The notes beneath the pieces were generated by a model. It was given only the letters and a program-made list of their open reading frames with translations, searched no databases and was not told the DNA's origin. The position numbers and the translations under genes are program-made. Positions 11,601 to 23,200 of a stretch of DNA of 64,000 nt are shown in pieces. Source of the DNA: Axinella damicornis (lineage: Eukaryota > Porifera > Demospongiae > Axinellida > Axinellidae); assembly GCA_963931865.1 (NCBI GenBank), contig OZ007509.1:16903815-16967814 (forward strand), written 5' to 3'. Each line of letters starts with the position of its first letter. Position 1 is the stretch's first letter.

Positions 11601-14600
11601 AGGAGGTGGAGGGCTACGCCTCCACGTACTACCACATCCCCAACAACACCGTGCAGAGAGCACGGACACCAGAGCTCTCGGGAGTGAGCCAGCACTTACG
11701 TACAGTACACACACACACTAGTTGATGAGCATGTATTGTAATACCTCATTACACCTACCTGGTCAGCTGTTGCATATTTACATACATGAAGGCCAAGAAG
11801 TTGAGGTGATAGTTGATACTTCTTCTGTTTTTGGTATCAGTGCAAGCCAAATTTATAAGAGCCTTGCACGACCAGAGAGTGAGCCTTCTCTCGAGAAGGT
11901 GGTGATCGATTCCAGGCCCACACTGGACAGGGGCCTGGGGACAAGGCTGCACTGAGTAATATACCAATGTAATTGGAACCATGCGTACGTACATGTACAT
12001 CCAGATTGTCCTCGTTACACTGCACTGTGCATATAGCTTGCTGCTGTTCCCCTTCAGCCAAGTGCCCACCACATGGCTCAAACTGTGATGGAGCAGGATG
12101 AGAAAACAGTCAAGGTACTGCAAAGAGTGGAGGGAGGTTGTGTTCTAACAACCATAGTAATTTGAAAACTCGTCTCCAACAGAGCATTCTTCACCATAGC
12201 TTGTACATACTACTATACAACTGGCTTGGTCTGATTGTTGTAACACACTGATCTCTCCACGCAGCACTTGGCAGCGGTCCATCAGGAGCACCTGGAGAAG
12301 GCCAGACTGCGACACAAGCATGCCATGGCCAGGGTCAAGATGGGGAAGGTGCTGAATGGTGTGGTGTCTGTAGTAGTTAAACCATTGCCAGTACTATACA
12401 TGTACATGCAACATACTATGTCAACAGTGCGCACGGAATCTTTTTTTACCAATCATGTTCCATGCACATGTGTGGTACTGAGATACGATAGTTTGACTGC
12501 ATTTACTAATAACACCACTGCATGCATTGTGAGGACTGGGAAGACTTATGCACTACAACCTTACACACAGGACAAAGAAGAGATGCTGAAGCAGTTGAAG
12601 ACTCTGGAGAGGGAGGATCGAACTCACAGACAGAAGATGCTGGCTACCATGCCGGTAATTAAGTGTCTGTTGTTGTGTGCGTATATCACTGCAGATGTAT
12701 TTGCAATACTATTGCACACTGCTGTGAACATCATTGACTGGGGCAACCACTGATGTGTCAAGCTTTTACTCTAGTTGCTCTGAAGTGGTGTGTTGAGGAG
12801 ACGTTTGCATCTCTACAGGCAAACATGTTCCAGCCGGTGCACAGGAGGGTGGAAATGGTTTCAGAGCAGCAGAGAGACATGGAGCAAGCATTTGAGAGCC
12901 TTCTTGTGAAACAACATGGTAAGTAAGGACACTACATGTAAGATGACATCATTATCACTCCACCATGAGCACATGAGCCGCCTATTCACTATAGGCAGAT
13001 CAACAGTGACTTGGTTGATACATGTTTGGTCTACAATATACCTTTTTGTATTATGAATTAATAGATCACAGCCACTTGGACAACACAATTAAGCACGGTA
13101 GCCCACTCAGAAACTCGCATCTGCCATCTCTCTGTAGGTGTGCACACTCACCACGTCCTCTCACATATGGCAGAAAGAACATCACCAGCAGAAGAGCAGA
13201 CACACCACCAGCACTCCAGGGAATCAACTCCGCCACATGTAGCCACAAGGGATGAGAGCCTGGCCGAATCCCCACAGTCTGACGTGCGACCTCCTGTAAG
13301 TGTTTAGATCCCTCCATCCATATAATTAACAGAGGTGGGAAAGTGTTTCTTCCTCCTAGCTTGTGGTATTCTATTGATCTCTAGAGTAGGCTAGCCTCGT
13401 TCCCAGGTTCCTCCCCAGCTTTTTGTAGTATGTGAAAAAAGCTGGGGAGGAGCCTGGGAACTAGGCTAGAGGAGGCAAGGCTCAAGCTGCATGCTGCATT
13501 GCATGCCGTCCACTAGCTGTGCTGGGGCAGGGAATGAAACTAATAAAGACAACTTTGGTTTTTGCTTCAGGGGTGGACTCCTCCCGTTAGGCCCAAGAGC
13601 CCTACGCCCAGCCCAGTGAAGGTGCCGACAGCCACCCAGCAGTCCTCCTCGGGGCTATCCATCACAGACGTGACTTCGTCTGATGAGGTTATGGCTAGCC
13701 TCGTCCAGCAGGAGAATGTCACCAACTCATCATCATCAGGCAGGCAGCCAGAGTTTGGCCTGGGTGTGAGACATGTGGGGAGGGGGCAATCTGGGGCACA
13801 TGAACTACAGGGTGAAACTGAAGACCGTTCTCTTGCGTCGAAAGACATGCCACAGCTCCAGTTTCCTTCTAGAGGTACGTACTCGCAATATAATATATTA
13901 CCAAGTTCTCCAATCCCTGCCACTGTGGACTTATAGACAAAGGGATGGATTTGGAGTAGGAGGAGGGCTTACCTACACAGAGCCTCGAGGTTGATCGAGC
14001 TTCTACAATAATAACTTGATTGGATGAGATTATCGAGAGAGTGAGACAGAACTATTTATGACGTTAAAATTTTCATGTGCAGGGGAAGGCATGCGTAGGC
14101 TTGTTGACATGATCCAGTCCCAGCATCAGGCTTGGAATGAAAGGATGGCTGCCAGAGCAAGGCAACCCCTCCGTTCACCACCACCACCACAGAGCACCCC
14201 TGCTGTGCCCCACCCCGAGATGGGCACTGGTAGCTTCGACTCATCTGGACAACCTGAATCCCTCTCCATATACACCCTTTCCAGCAGGTGGGTCTATAGG
14301 TAACTTGTGAACATACAGGAGCTATATTTTTAAAGCAACCGTTGATCCTCTAAGGAATTCAGTTTTCATATGGGTGTTTGTGAATTCACTATTATAGTCC
14401 TTCAAATTAGCTTCATGCAGTTGATGGAATTGGAAGCTCAGCACACTATAAAGAACTCATTTACCCATGGCTGGGTTTCATACGAGATCTTGTTGCAAGG
14501 GAGAGGCCAAGCGTTTCACCGCTTGCAGTACGGTACTGTAAGCGACAAAATGCTGGATGGGGCCTGGGACAAGACTATAAAGAAACTCCATAAAGAGGCA

Positions 14601-17600
14601 GAAAAGCATGTATAAAACACCTCTTATGAGCTAGTGGGAGACTATGATGGAAATTGAACACCATCATTGGTTGATACTTTGTAAGAGAGTGTACTGCAAT
14701 GTATCTCTCCATCAGCGAACGTGAGACCACACCTTCCCAGATCAGTACGGAGAGGACTACACTGTCAACCAGTCCGCCTCAAACTAGTGGAGGAGGCAAC
14801 CAAGTGGATGTCAGGTACGTAGACAAAACAAGCAGATCAAGTTTGAGCAGATCATCTTGTCCAACTGTTCCAACACGCATGAATACTTAGCACTACCAGC
14901 CTCTGTAGCTAGCTACATATCATCAACGGTTACTATAATTACCTGCAGTATGCTATGGCCGCTTGTTCTTGACTGATGCTGATTAGCTGTGCAGTGCTGA
15001 CTATATTGACTTCATCCTACTTTACTTCAAATCCACCCACTATGTAATGTGATCAAATGCAGGTGTACTGTACCTTCCACATCAGAGGCATACAGAAGAG
15101 AAGCACTCTATTCCGGTCATCCCTTACTTGCGTCTACTGGCCACCATACCGGAGAGGGGACTGCTGGCCATGGTACTGATCGACATGTCTGGGTCACACC
15201 TCAACACTCTCCTATGCCAGACACACTAAGTATATCACCATACAGTACCACCCTAGAGGTGTCCCACGACGAAGATGCTTCAGCAATCTCTGCTCCCCTC
15301 GCACTGCAACCAGAGTATTCCTCCCATGGGCTTCTGCAAACACAGGATGACCCTACAGGACAACCCCGACAACCACATTCCTCTGGTGCATACACATACC
15401 AAGCTTCTCAGCCTAGTTTTACTCATTCGCCAATCTCTGACCACCCAGTTTTGCACACAAGCACTGTGCAGTATCCAGGTCCCTTCACCTTGCACTCACA
15501 CCAGTGGCCGTACACCCATCACTACCACACTCCCACATCCAGCTATTCCAAACCAGGTCCTGCTGTCCAAGCTGCTGCTGAGGGGAGCGATAGTGAAGAA
15601 GAAGGTTCTGGGTTGTTGTCAGGCATGCAGCAGCCAATAGTGTACAGGTCACTAGAGACAGTGACATCTTCCCTCAGTAAACGGAGTGAATCCACTCTTC
15701 ATCCTCCTGGCTTCCCGAGGAAGTTGGAGTCTCCCGAAGCAGCCCATGCAGGATACACAAGCAAACAGCAGCAATCACAACAGGAAGCTGTACATCAGCA
15801 TCCAGCTCAAAGAGTCGTTGACAGCATGGAGCTCCCTCTCTCCCTGAGCACTTTCCAGCAGACGGAGATGACAGCCACCCAGCCTGAGGCACGTCCGTCA
15901 CCTACACCTCGTTTGTACTCCCATCCCATTGCTGCTCAATCCCCCAGTCCCAGTTTCAACCAAGCAGCAGCATACACGGAACCACTGTCCATCACCACTT
16001 TGGAAGCTAGCCAGCTCCTCTCTGCAGACGATGACACATGCTCTTCTGCTGGTTCATCACTGAGTCACACGGACGGTGTCGTCACTACTCATGACCCAGT
16101 GGTCACTGCCACAGCCGACCCACTCACAGGCCCTGCACCTCCCTTTACTGAGTCCAGGCTGGACAAAGAACTCGGACAAGTACCTGACACGCAGGCCTCT
16201 CTTCAACCTTTACAACCACTTCAGTCCCCTCCTGGAGAACCCAGTGTACAAACACCTACAGTTAATGGGTCTACAGCATCTGAAGCCTCACCTCCAGTTG
16301 GCATGGAAATGCTTTTGCATTTAAGCCATTCGACAGGTAGTGGAACTAGTACGACCAACCCCAATCCCTTCAGTGAGATACCTTCAAGCACTAGTTCTAT
16401 TGTCCCCTCAGGAGAATATGCTGGCGAAACAAGCAGCATCTTGAGCAGGGCTTTGGAAGAGAAGGATGCTAAACTACCCACTCACTCTCCACCCACCAGC
16501 ACCCTCAGTCTGCAGGAAGCATTCTTGCTGAAGAAGCAAGATTTTGTCAGGAAATCGCAATCTCGTATAAAGCAGCTGGAGGATGGCACATCACAGCGGC
16601 AGTTAGAGACGGCAAAACAGGTGGGAACCCGTCACAGTGCTCCAAAACATAAACCCACAACACAGAGACAGCACAAATATGTAGCCTCTACTGACCAGGG
16701 TAGTAGTGGCGGTCCACACACACCACTGGTCCAGAGCAATGACAAGAGGCGTGCGGTTACATTTTCAAGCCCTGTGTCTCACCTGCAGTACACGGGCATG
16801 TTCACTCCACCTGAGATTCACAAGGGTGAGGACATATTAATTGTACAAGTCACTGGCAGTTCATTATGCAGTGTCATATACATCGTAGGGTCATCCTTTT
16901 CTCGTGGTAGCTGCAGATTGAGTACAGCATTGGAAACCATTACCTGCACCTTGGCATATAAGCAACTTGTCAATGACTAGTATGGCACAATGCTTATACT
17001 TATACATATATACCTGCATGCAGTCCATAATCTGTACGGTTATGTACAAATGACAAGCTATTAGTAGATTCTTGTGGCCTGTGATTGTACATTTACATTT
17101 AATAATTCCATAGCCGATTATTATAATGACACCATTTGCAGGAATATTTGTGTAAACCTTGTTAGTGTGTATTCTCTAACGCGTACAGCTCGCAACATGA
17201 GGACTCCTGTGCTATCATCCCAGAAGAGGGAGAGGATCAGAGCTCAGGAAATGAAAGAGAGGAATCTGAGGTCTGTCTTGTAGTCTAGCTGTGCTTGGGT
17301 ACCTACTGCATCACTGTCTACTACTGCCAATACGTTTAGATCATCAATGCTATGCCCATCAGAATTAAAATGCCTATATAGGCCGTGCTACTGGCCTAAA
17401 CTCTGTATAAATAATTATATGTGCATGATTGCATGTTGTACAGTAAAGTGACAGACTGGTCTCACTAACACACTGAATTAATACCACATCTCTTATACAG
17501 TTAAGGTCATGTACACATAATCTATTAATTACATTCGGTTTCGTACTTCAGATTCTACAATCGGTTGCCCGAGGTGCGCAGGAAACATGAAGAAGATGCA

Positions 17601-17908
17601 AGGACCAAGGAATACGCTACCAACAGAGAGAGAGCCAGACAGTACCAGCAGGTACATAATTATGGTTATGCATCAACAGTGCAGTTTTCACTTTTGCATG
17701 TGTGTGTATACGTACATGTTGTATTATACGGACCATACAAACTTGCCTGATTAAAGAAGACATGGTTCTTTGATTCAATCCTATAATAAGTCTGTCACTC
17801 CTCTATTTGTTTCAGAAAATCCGGACTAGAATGAGCACACAGAAAGAACCACGGACACTGATAAACCTGACAAGACACAAAAAGTCTTCTGTAGATCAAT
17901 CTACTTAG
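8666..17908 (+). CDS. CEP295: CEP295 centriolar protein, complete 19-exon gene
   Basis: Exons: 8666-8713, 9248-9397, 9666-9776, 10130-10179, 10399-10438, 10749-10868, 11564-11683, 12058-12114, 12265-12348, 12571-12654, 12819-12918, 13138-13295, 13571-13874, 14083-14287, 14716-14814, 15063-16825, 17189-17270, 17552-17651, 17816-17908. The sum is 3768 bp, 1255 aa, all introns GT-AG and in phase. The N-terminus (CRLSPNEE, then RRRARLVQVREQERVFAQRV) and the later LKQLKTLEREDRTHRQKMLA match vertebrate CEP295 in order. Long Arg/Glu/Gln helices are coiled coil. The 588-codon exon 16 is Ser/Thr/Pro-rich and probably disordered. Exons 17-19 carry the C-terminal ALMS motif (RFYNRLPEVRRKHEEDARTK). The protein binds procentrioles and is needed to convert centrioles to centrosomes. 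AATAAA follows 29 bp after the stop. Confidence 0.9.
9091..9150. mobile_element. Hairpin MITE, GAGCGCATGATGACATCA family, copy 1
   Basis: GAGCGCATGATGACATCA is followed within 10 bp by its reverse complement with two or three changes. A sister copy is at 28057-28119. Lies in CEP295 intron 1. Confidence 0.6.
9541..9605. mobile_element. Hairpin MITE, AGCCTCGTTCCCAGGC family
   Basis: CTAGCCTTGTTCCCAGGC at the left and GCCTGGGAACGAGGCTAC at the right form the arms. One of at least a dozen copies in the window. Lies in CEP295 intron 2. Confidence 0.7.
9789..9965. repeat. CCCCCTCC pyrimidine microsatellite
   Basis: About 177 bp of nearly pure C/T in CCCCCTCC-like units, on the sense strand of CEP295 intron 3. 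Proline-rich open frames across it are spurious. Confidence 0.9.
10467..10563. mobile_element. Hairpin MITE, CTCGGCCCCAGACCCAAGCC family, copy 1
   Basis: Right arm GGTTTGGGTCTGGGGCCGAG with an imperfect left arm and a perfect inner hairpin CACTCCCAGTATCA/TGATACTGGGAGTG. The better copy is at 45858-45976. In CEP295 intron 5. Confidence 0.55.
10869..10945. repeat. 17-bp minisatellite
   Basis: Four to five tandem copies of TGTGTGACGTGTGAGAG just after the exon 6 donor of CEP295, decaying into a GTGTGTG-rich tail to about 11060. It begins at the splice site itself. Confidence 0.75.
13391..13469. mobile_element. Hairpin MITE, AGCCTCGTTCCCAGGC family
   Basis: Arms CTAGCCTCGTTCCCAGG and CCTGGGAACTAGGCTAG; the inner arms CTCCCCAGCTTTTT and AAAAAAGCTGGGGAG extend the stem. 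In CEP295 intron 12. Confidence 0.75.
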
Positions 17909-18305
17909 GCCTGTAATCCATATAATTATGATGAACAATAAAAATTATCTGCTGTAGCATCTACATGCAAAGTTTTGTGTAGCTCTACAGAATGGTTGAT
18001 TCATGTATATGCAAATCTTAATTGCCATGCATGGTGAATCACTCAAGGAGTGGTATTTCAAGAGCTTCATTTGCATGAGTACTGTGCATGGAATCTGTCA
18101 ATATTGTCACTGTAGCTACTGCATGTATACAGCACTTTCAGCCATCATGATCCAATATAAAATGCTATTCCGCTCCACATGCATGCTGCATGATGAGCTC
18201 TCGCTCAATCCGGCTTAATTGTCCCATCCATGCAGCTTAATTAAAAGTTTTCCATGCAAGCACAGTATAGGTACCGGTATTATAGATCAGCATTTTAGTA
18301 AGTGG
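17909..18305. other. Spacer between convergent CEP295 and ThiM-like genes
   Basis: Contains the CEP295 poly(A) signal (AATAAA, 17937-17942). I see nothing else of note. Confidence 0.5.
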
Positions 18306-19130
18306 TTACAATATCACCTCTTCTACTTTTGCTAGTGAACAGTATTCTTCAACAGTCATTGCAGCAAGAGTGTCATGAAAGTTAACTTTAAAGGACGACG
18401 GGCCCCTAGTAGATGAATCTTGCGCAGCTTTTTCGGCTGCTGCTCCAAAGAAGGAAAGAGCTGCTACTGCAGCAAGACAAGGATCACTTTTGTTAGCTCC
18501 AATAAAACACGAAATCGTTGCAGTTGCTGAGCATCCAGTTCCAGTAAGTTTGGTCAGGTATTCATCGCCATTCCTGATAGCAAAGGTTCTCTCTCCATCC
18601 GATACGTAGTCAATTTCACCAGTAATTGCGACAACAATTCCAAGCTTTTTAGCCAGCATTTTTGCCACACCTGCAGGATTGGCTGGGCCACCCACACTAT
18701 CCACTCCTTTCACTTCCCCTCCAGCTTTAGCGAGTACACCAATCTCACCCCCATTGCCACGTAGAACAGCCAGTTTCACCTCACTAACTATCCTGGAAGC
18801 AGTTTCGGTACGATAAGGCGTTGCACCGTTTCCAACTGGGTCAAACACCACTGGTATACCTAGAGTGTTGGCTTGTTTGCCGGCTACCAACATGGCCTCG
18901 ACCCATGCAGGCTCTAGTGTTCCCATGTTGATGTTGAGACATGACGCGAGCTTAACCATCTCCTTCACTTCATCCAAAGAGTGTGCCATCACGGGGCTGC
19001 CTCCCACATGCAGAGTCACATTGGCAGTCAGTTCCATCACCACAAAATTCGTGATATGATGCACAAGAGGTTTGAACCCTCTTACCCTCTTCAACATTTC
19101 AGCTAGTTTCACAACCAGAGACATCTCCAT
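18306..19130 (-). CDS. thiM: Hydroxyethylthiazole kinase (ThiM family), intronless
   Basis: A single 274-aa frame with the full length and motifs of bacterial ThiM. HHITNFVVMELTAN at about residue 25 and GGSPVMA fit the substrate site. NMGTL, VVFDPVGNGATPYR and RGNGGEI follow. The GTGCSATA segment carries the conserved catalytic Cys of the nucleotide-binding end. The enzyme phosphorylates 4-methyl-5-(2-hydroxyethyl)thiazole, a salvage step in thiamine synthesis, presumably in the cytosol. The start has an animal-type context (A at -3, G at +4). It has no introns, whereas its neighbours have many. It is flanked by CEP295 on one side and a kinase-ankyrin gene on the other, so it is not simple bacterial contamination. 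Bacterial origin by transfer is possible but needs a tree. Confidence 0.9.
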   Translation of the reverse strand: MEMSLVVKLAEMLKRVRGFKPLVHHITNFVVMELTANVTLHVGGSPVMAHSLDEVKEMVKLASCLNINMGTLEPAWVEAMLVAGKQANTLGIPVVFDPVGNGATPYRTETASRIVSEVKLAVLRGNGGEIGVLAKAGGEVKGVDSVGGPANPAGVAKMLAKKLGIVVAITGEIDYVSDGERTFAIRNGDEYLTKLTGTGCSATATISCFIGANKSDPCLAAVAALSFFGAAAEKAAQDSSTRGPSSFKVNFHDTLAAMTVEEYCSLAKVEEVIL

Positions 19131-19142
19131 GCTGCCGCGGTG

Positions 19143-19180
19143 TAGCCTCGTTTCAGAGAGAGAGCCTGGGAACGAGGGTA
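19143..19180. mobile_element. Short hairpin MITE, AGCCTCGTTCCCAGGC family
   Basis: TAGCCTCGTTTC and GCCTGGGAACGAGGGTA arms only 12 bp upstream of the ThiM-like start codon, so it lies in or next to that gene's 5' UTR or promoter. Confidence 0.6.
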
Positions 19181-20205
19181 GCTGCTGGTGAACCCGTGAT
19201 CATGAAGTACTGTCATAGGTAAACTCCCCAGTGGGCGTGTACTGGTAAACTAGTAGATTATTATGACATTTTACTCGTATAGCGATTAATTCAGTAGCCC
19301 ACCGTATGAGGTGAAGTGTGGCAGCGCCAGCATGGGTGGGTTCTTGCTGCTCTCTCTTGGTGAGGAGAAAAATAGCTACATAAGTCTTATTCGTAGTGTT
19401 CAGCAGCCTGCAGTTCTGCATGCCTGCCTGCATGGGTAGTCTAGCTACCAGATATTATTTCACCATGCACTTGACTCAGTGTACATTCCACTGGAGAGTC
19501 AAGGCTTCCCCTCCTGAAATTGCCCTTCACAAATGCATAATACAGATTCTGCTGTCCTGTTTAGATTAGCCCTAGTCATTTGTAGCTACAGCAAAGTGAC
19601 AGGCTTGTCTCAAGCTACTGAAGACTGTGCACAACTCTTATGCAAAATAAGATAGACAAGCCAACAAGTGTCGAACAAGCCACACCAGTTTACACAGTCC
19701 ATAATTGATTAGAGTCTACAATTGGTTTCCTGAGGTACGCAAGAAACGTGAAGATGACCGACCTAGCCCTCTGCTAGTTGCTCTCTGACCCAGTCCCAGA
19801 CTGGTCACACTGAATGCACACTAGCACTCTGACAGACTCTGCTCAATTCTCCGACACAACAATCTGATAAGCTTAATCTACAGCTACAGCTCATGCACGC
19901 ATATAATTAACCAGCTAGACTCGGACTGTTAAACAACGGCAAGGTATACAAGAAATTTAAGGCATAGCTACATATAGGGCATTATGGACAAGTATCAGTT
20001 TGAAAACAGAACAAACTATAAATATCATGCAGTAAAGACTTGCACAGTTATGGAACACTGTCCTAAACAATGCTGCCTCCATCTCACGAGTGAAGAACAT
20101 TAAAGCATGCATGCAGACTATAAGCAGTACTAGCGTACACAAATAAGCATCAAATTACGAGTCTCATGCACTTGTGCATGGTTTCCAATTCCAAACTCCG
20201 TTATA
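19181..20205. other. Spacer with duplicated CEP295 remnant
   Basis: Apart from the remnant at 19711-19765 and its upstream match near 19586, I see no gene or repeat structure that I can name. Confidence 0.4.
19711..19765 (+). pseudogene. Decayed copy of the CEP295 ALMS exon
   Basis: AGAGTCTACAATTGGTTTCC and the next 30 bases match CEP295 exon 18 (17551 on). They still read VYNWFPEVRKKREDDR before the similarity ends. Upstream, TACAGCAAAGTGACAGGCTT (about 19586) matches TACAGTAAAGTGACAGACTG at about 17440 in the CEP295 intron. This is the remnant of a duplicated CEP295 3' segment, now 2 kb away beyond the ThiM-like gene. Confidence 0.65.
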
Positions 20206-23200
20206 TTATCCTCTTGATCCAAGAAGCGCTAGCAGCTGAACAATGTGTTCGTGTCCTTCAGACCTGGCAATTGACAGTGGCGTTCCCCACTATGTGAGGA
20301 GACAGCTAGGTAAATACATTATATGCAAAATACAATAGCTCCTCCCAACAGCACTGAGCTCTGAAAACCCAATATTGAACCACAAAGAACAACAAAGTTA
20401 ATAAGTTCTTTTTTAAAGAACTTAGTAACTTTGTGGTTCATGGTAGCTATCTAGCAGTCAAACATCTGTTACACTAAGCTGTTCAGACAAAATGCATGAC
20501 TGTTTATTGTCAAGGGTGCATGGGTACACTGTAGAAGGAGTAGGGTTCTTTTAACCAGGCTCTGGTTACCATAGTTGCATCCCAGTGCCTCCTCCACTGT
20601 GGTGATCAAGGAATGGGTCCAAAACCATGTAGTTTTACTTCTTAATTATAGGTACGTGACTTAGTTTAATTGTTTACCCATCTGTATGTCTGCTTGAATG
20701 CACATTGTCTGGTATTGAAACAGCAACTATACGGCAACTGTTCATCAGTAGAATTGCTATAGGAGTGCAGCTGCATGTATACACTTCTATAGCATTCCTA
20801 TAATACTTCTAGTTTCCTGGAACTAAGAAATTGACCTCAATTAGGTTTTCCTGTCCGATAGCTGCTTATCTCAATTAGGTTTTCCTATCCGATAGCTAAT
20901 CAAAGTAGACTGCACTTGTGTGCTCATTCCTTGATCACCACAGTGGAGGATCGAGGCACTGAGATGCAACTGAGGTGACCAGAGCACTAGCCTGCATGGT
21001 TAAAACAACCCTTCTCTTTGATATAGCTTTAAACTTGGGCCACAAAGAAGCGAGTCTCACCTTTGTGTGATGACTGACATCAGCTTCTCTCCTGAGGAGG
21101 AGTTTGGCAACCTGGGCATGGCCATTCCTGCTTGCAAGGAACAGTGCTGTCTGACCGTCCTGCACATGCATGTATAAAGGACCAAACAGATGACAATTGT
21201 GTCACTCACTACCTGCCATAGTACTACCTCACACAACCTTGACCCCTAACACGAGACCTCCACCTCACCCCTGTCTCCTGCTCCACATTAGCTCCAGCCT
21301 GAAGCAGCATCTCAACAACACGGTGATGACCGTTGAAGCTTGCAACGTGCAGTGCAGCAAACCCAACCTGTGATAGGGAGGTCCAACAGTATTTCCCCTT
21401 ACAAGATGAAATTGTTAGCTACCCTCACTTCATTCTGTCGGCAAGGGTTGGCCCCTGCTGCCAGGAGGTGCTTCACCACCTTCTGGTTACCATGAAAGCT
21501 TGCCGTCCACAGTGGTGTTGCACCATCCTACACAGAGAATGCAAGATTTGAGTGCAGGTTAACTGATACATGTCCAACATGCAAAATGAGTACAAACACC
21601 AATATAGTGTACAGTCATAGTACTGGAGACAGGTACAATATGAGAATCCTCATTCACCTTCATCTGATGGCTCACGTCTGCTTCTCTCGTGAGCAGCAAC
21701 TCAACGACGTCGTCATGGCCTTTTCTGCTTGCCACATACAAGGCTGTCTGTCCATCCTGCACATTTAATGGAGAGCAAGATGGGACCAGAAGTAGCTATA
21801 TATCTCCACTCATTCCACCTCACCTTTGCCTCCTGCTCTACACTAGCCCCGGCTTCAAGAAGCAGGTGAACAACCCTGTTGTGGCCTTTCAAGCTGGCAG
21901 CGTGAAGTGGAGTCCATCCGTCCTGTGGTTAAGACAGAACAGCATCATAAGCTCACTAATTTTGATCTCAATTGTCGGTAAACCCGCTGTTATCATTGCC
22001 AGTCCATATGTATCAAGTTACCGACACAGTAGCCTACAAACCAATATTATTGGCAGTAGCTGAAATAACTGTGAAAAGAACTGCCTTGAGCTGTATCAGG
22101 TCCAGTAATATCCCAATAAGATTACGTCAGTCAGCATTTAGTATGAAGTTCATTTTTCGATGACAAACATTCAGACACACGCATTGCTTTACCCCTGCTG
22201 GTCATGCGCATATATATGGGGTAACAACCGGCAAGGGTCACGTTTCATCTGCTTGAGAGTAGTGGCCCCCCTCAAATGCTCAAGGTTTCTATCCATACCA
22301 TGATACAGTACCATGATATCCTCACATTTTTCTGCAGGTTAGGATTTGCTCCTGCTGCCAGGAGATGCTTGACCACCTTCTGGTGGCCGATGAAGCTTGC
22401 AGCAAACAGTGGCGTCTGACCATCCTAAAAGAATGTACGTTACGTAAAGAACTGTCACATTCTAGTTGACAAACTGTTCCAGAATGAGTGCAAACACTAC
22501 TACTGGACTAGTGTACTAGACAGTTATGTGGTTTCCAAGCGCTCATAATGTGATACAGGCACAGATCAAAGGTACGTATAGCTAGGGGGACAGGTCAATC
22601 ATGTTATCTTGCCAGTATAGTGTACATAGCTACCTTGTCTTCCGGCAAATTTTATGACTCCTAGCTATTCAATTGCAGACTTTCCTGTCAGTCTCATGCT
22701 CTCACATAATACACTTCACCATGTTGTCTAGTGTGTTCACTCGCAGGGGAAGAGTCCTTCCAGCTTCCATTATCAAAAATTCTATGTTCACACTGGTACG
22801 TGTGTATATGTACCTAGATTCGCTGTTGCTATAGTTGTATGGGCCATACATTGATCAGATACACATGACAATTATGCGTATAGGAAGAATCTGATATTCT
22901 TAAACTTACAGGATCAGCTGCATCAACACTGACACTTTCTAGGAGGACAGGGATTCTCTCCAGTAGACCAAGGCGGGAAACCTCATGGAGTTCCACTTCC
23001 TCAAGGAACAAATTAGCAGGCAGAGATCACATGAGGACAGTGAGAGTCTACGGTTGAGTTGTAAATCTTAATGTTACCTAATGTAAGTAGCCTAGTTCCC
23101 AGGCTCTCCGAAGTGTGACAAAAAGCTGGCCGATGACCTGGGAACGAGGCTATAATGTAAGTACTGGCTGTAAACACTGACCAGCTATATTTTTATATTG

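Noticed and set aside
14370..14615. 81-aa plus-strand frame in CEP295 intron 14
   Set aside because: Of normal complexity but with no recognised protein, and including it would break the CEP295 phase. Possibly an old transposon fragment.
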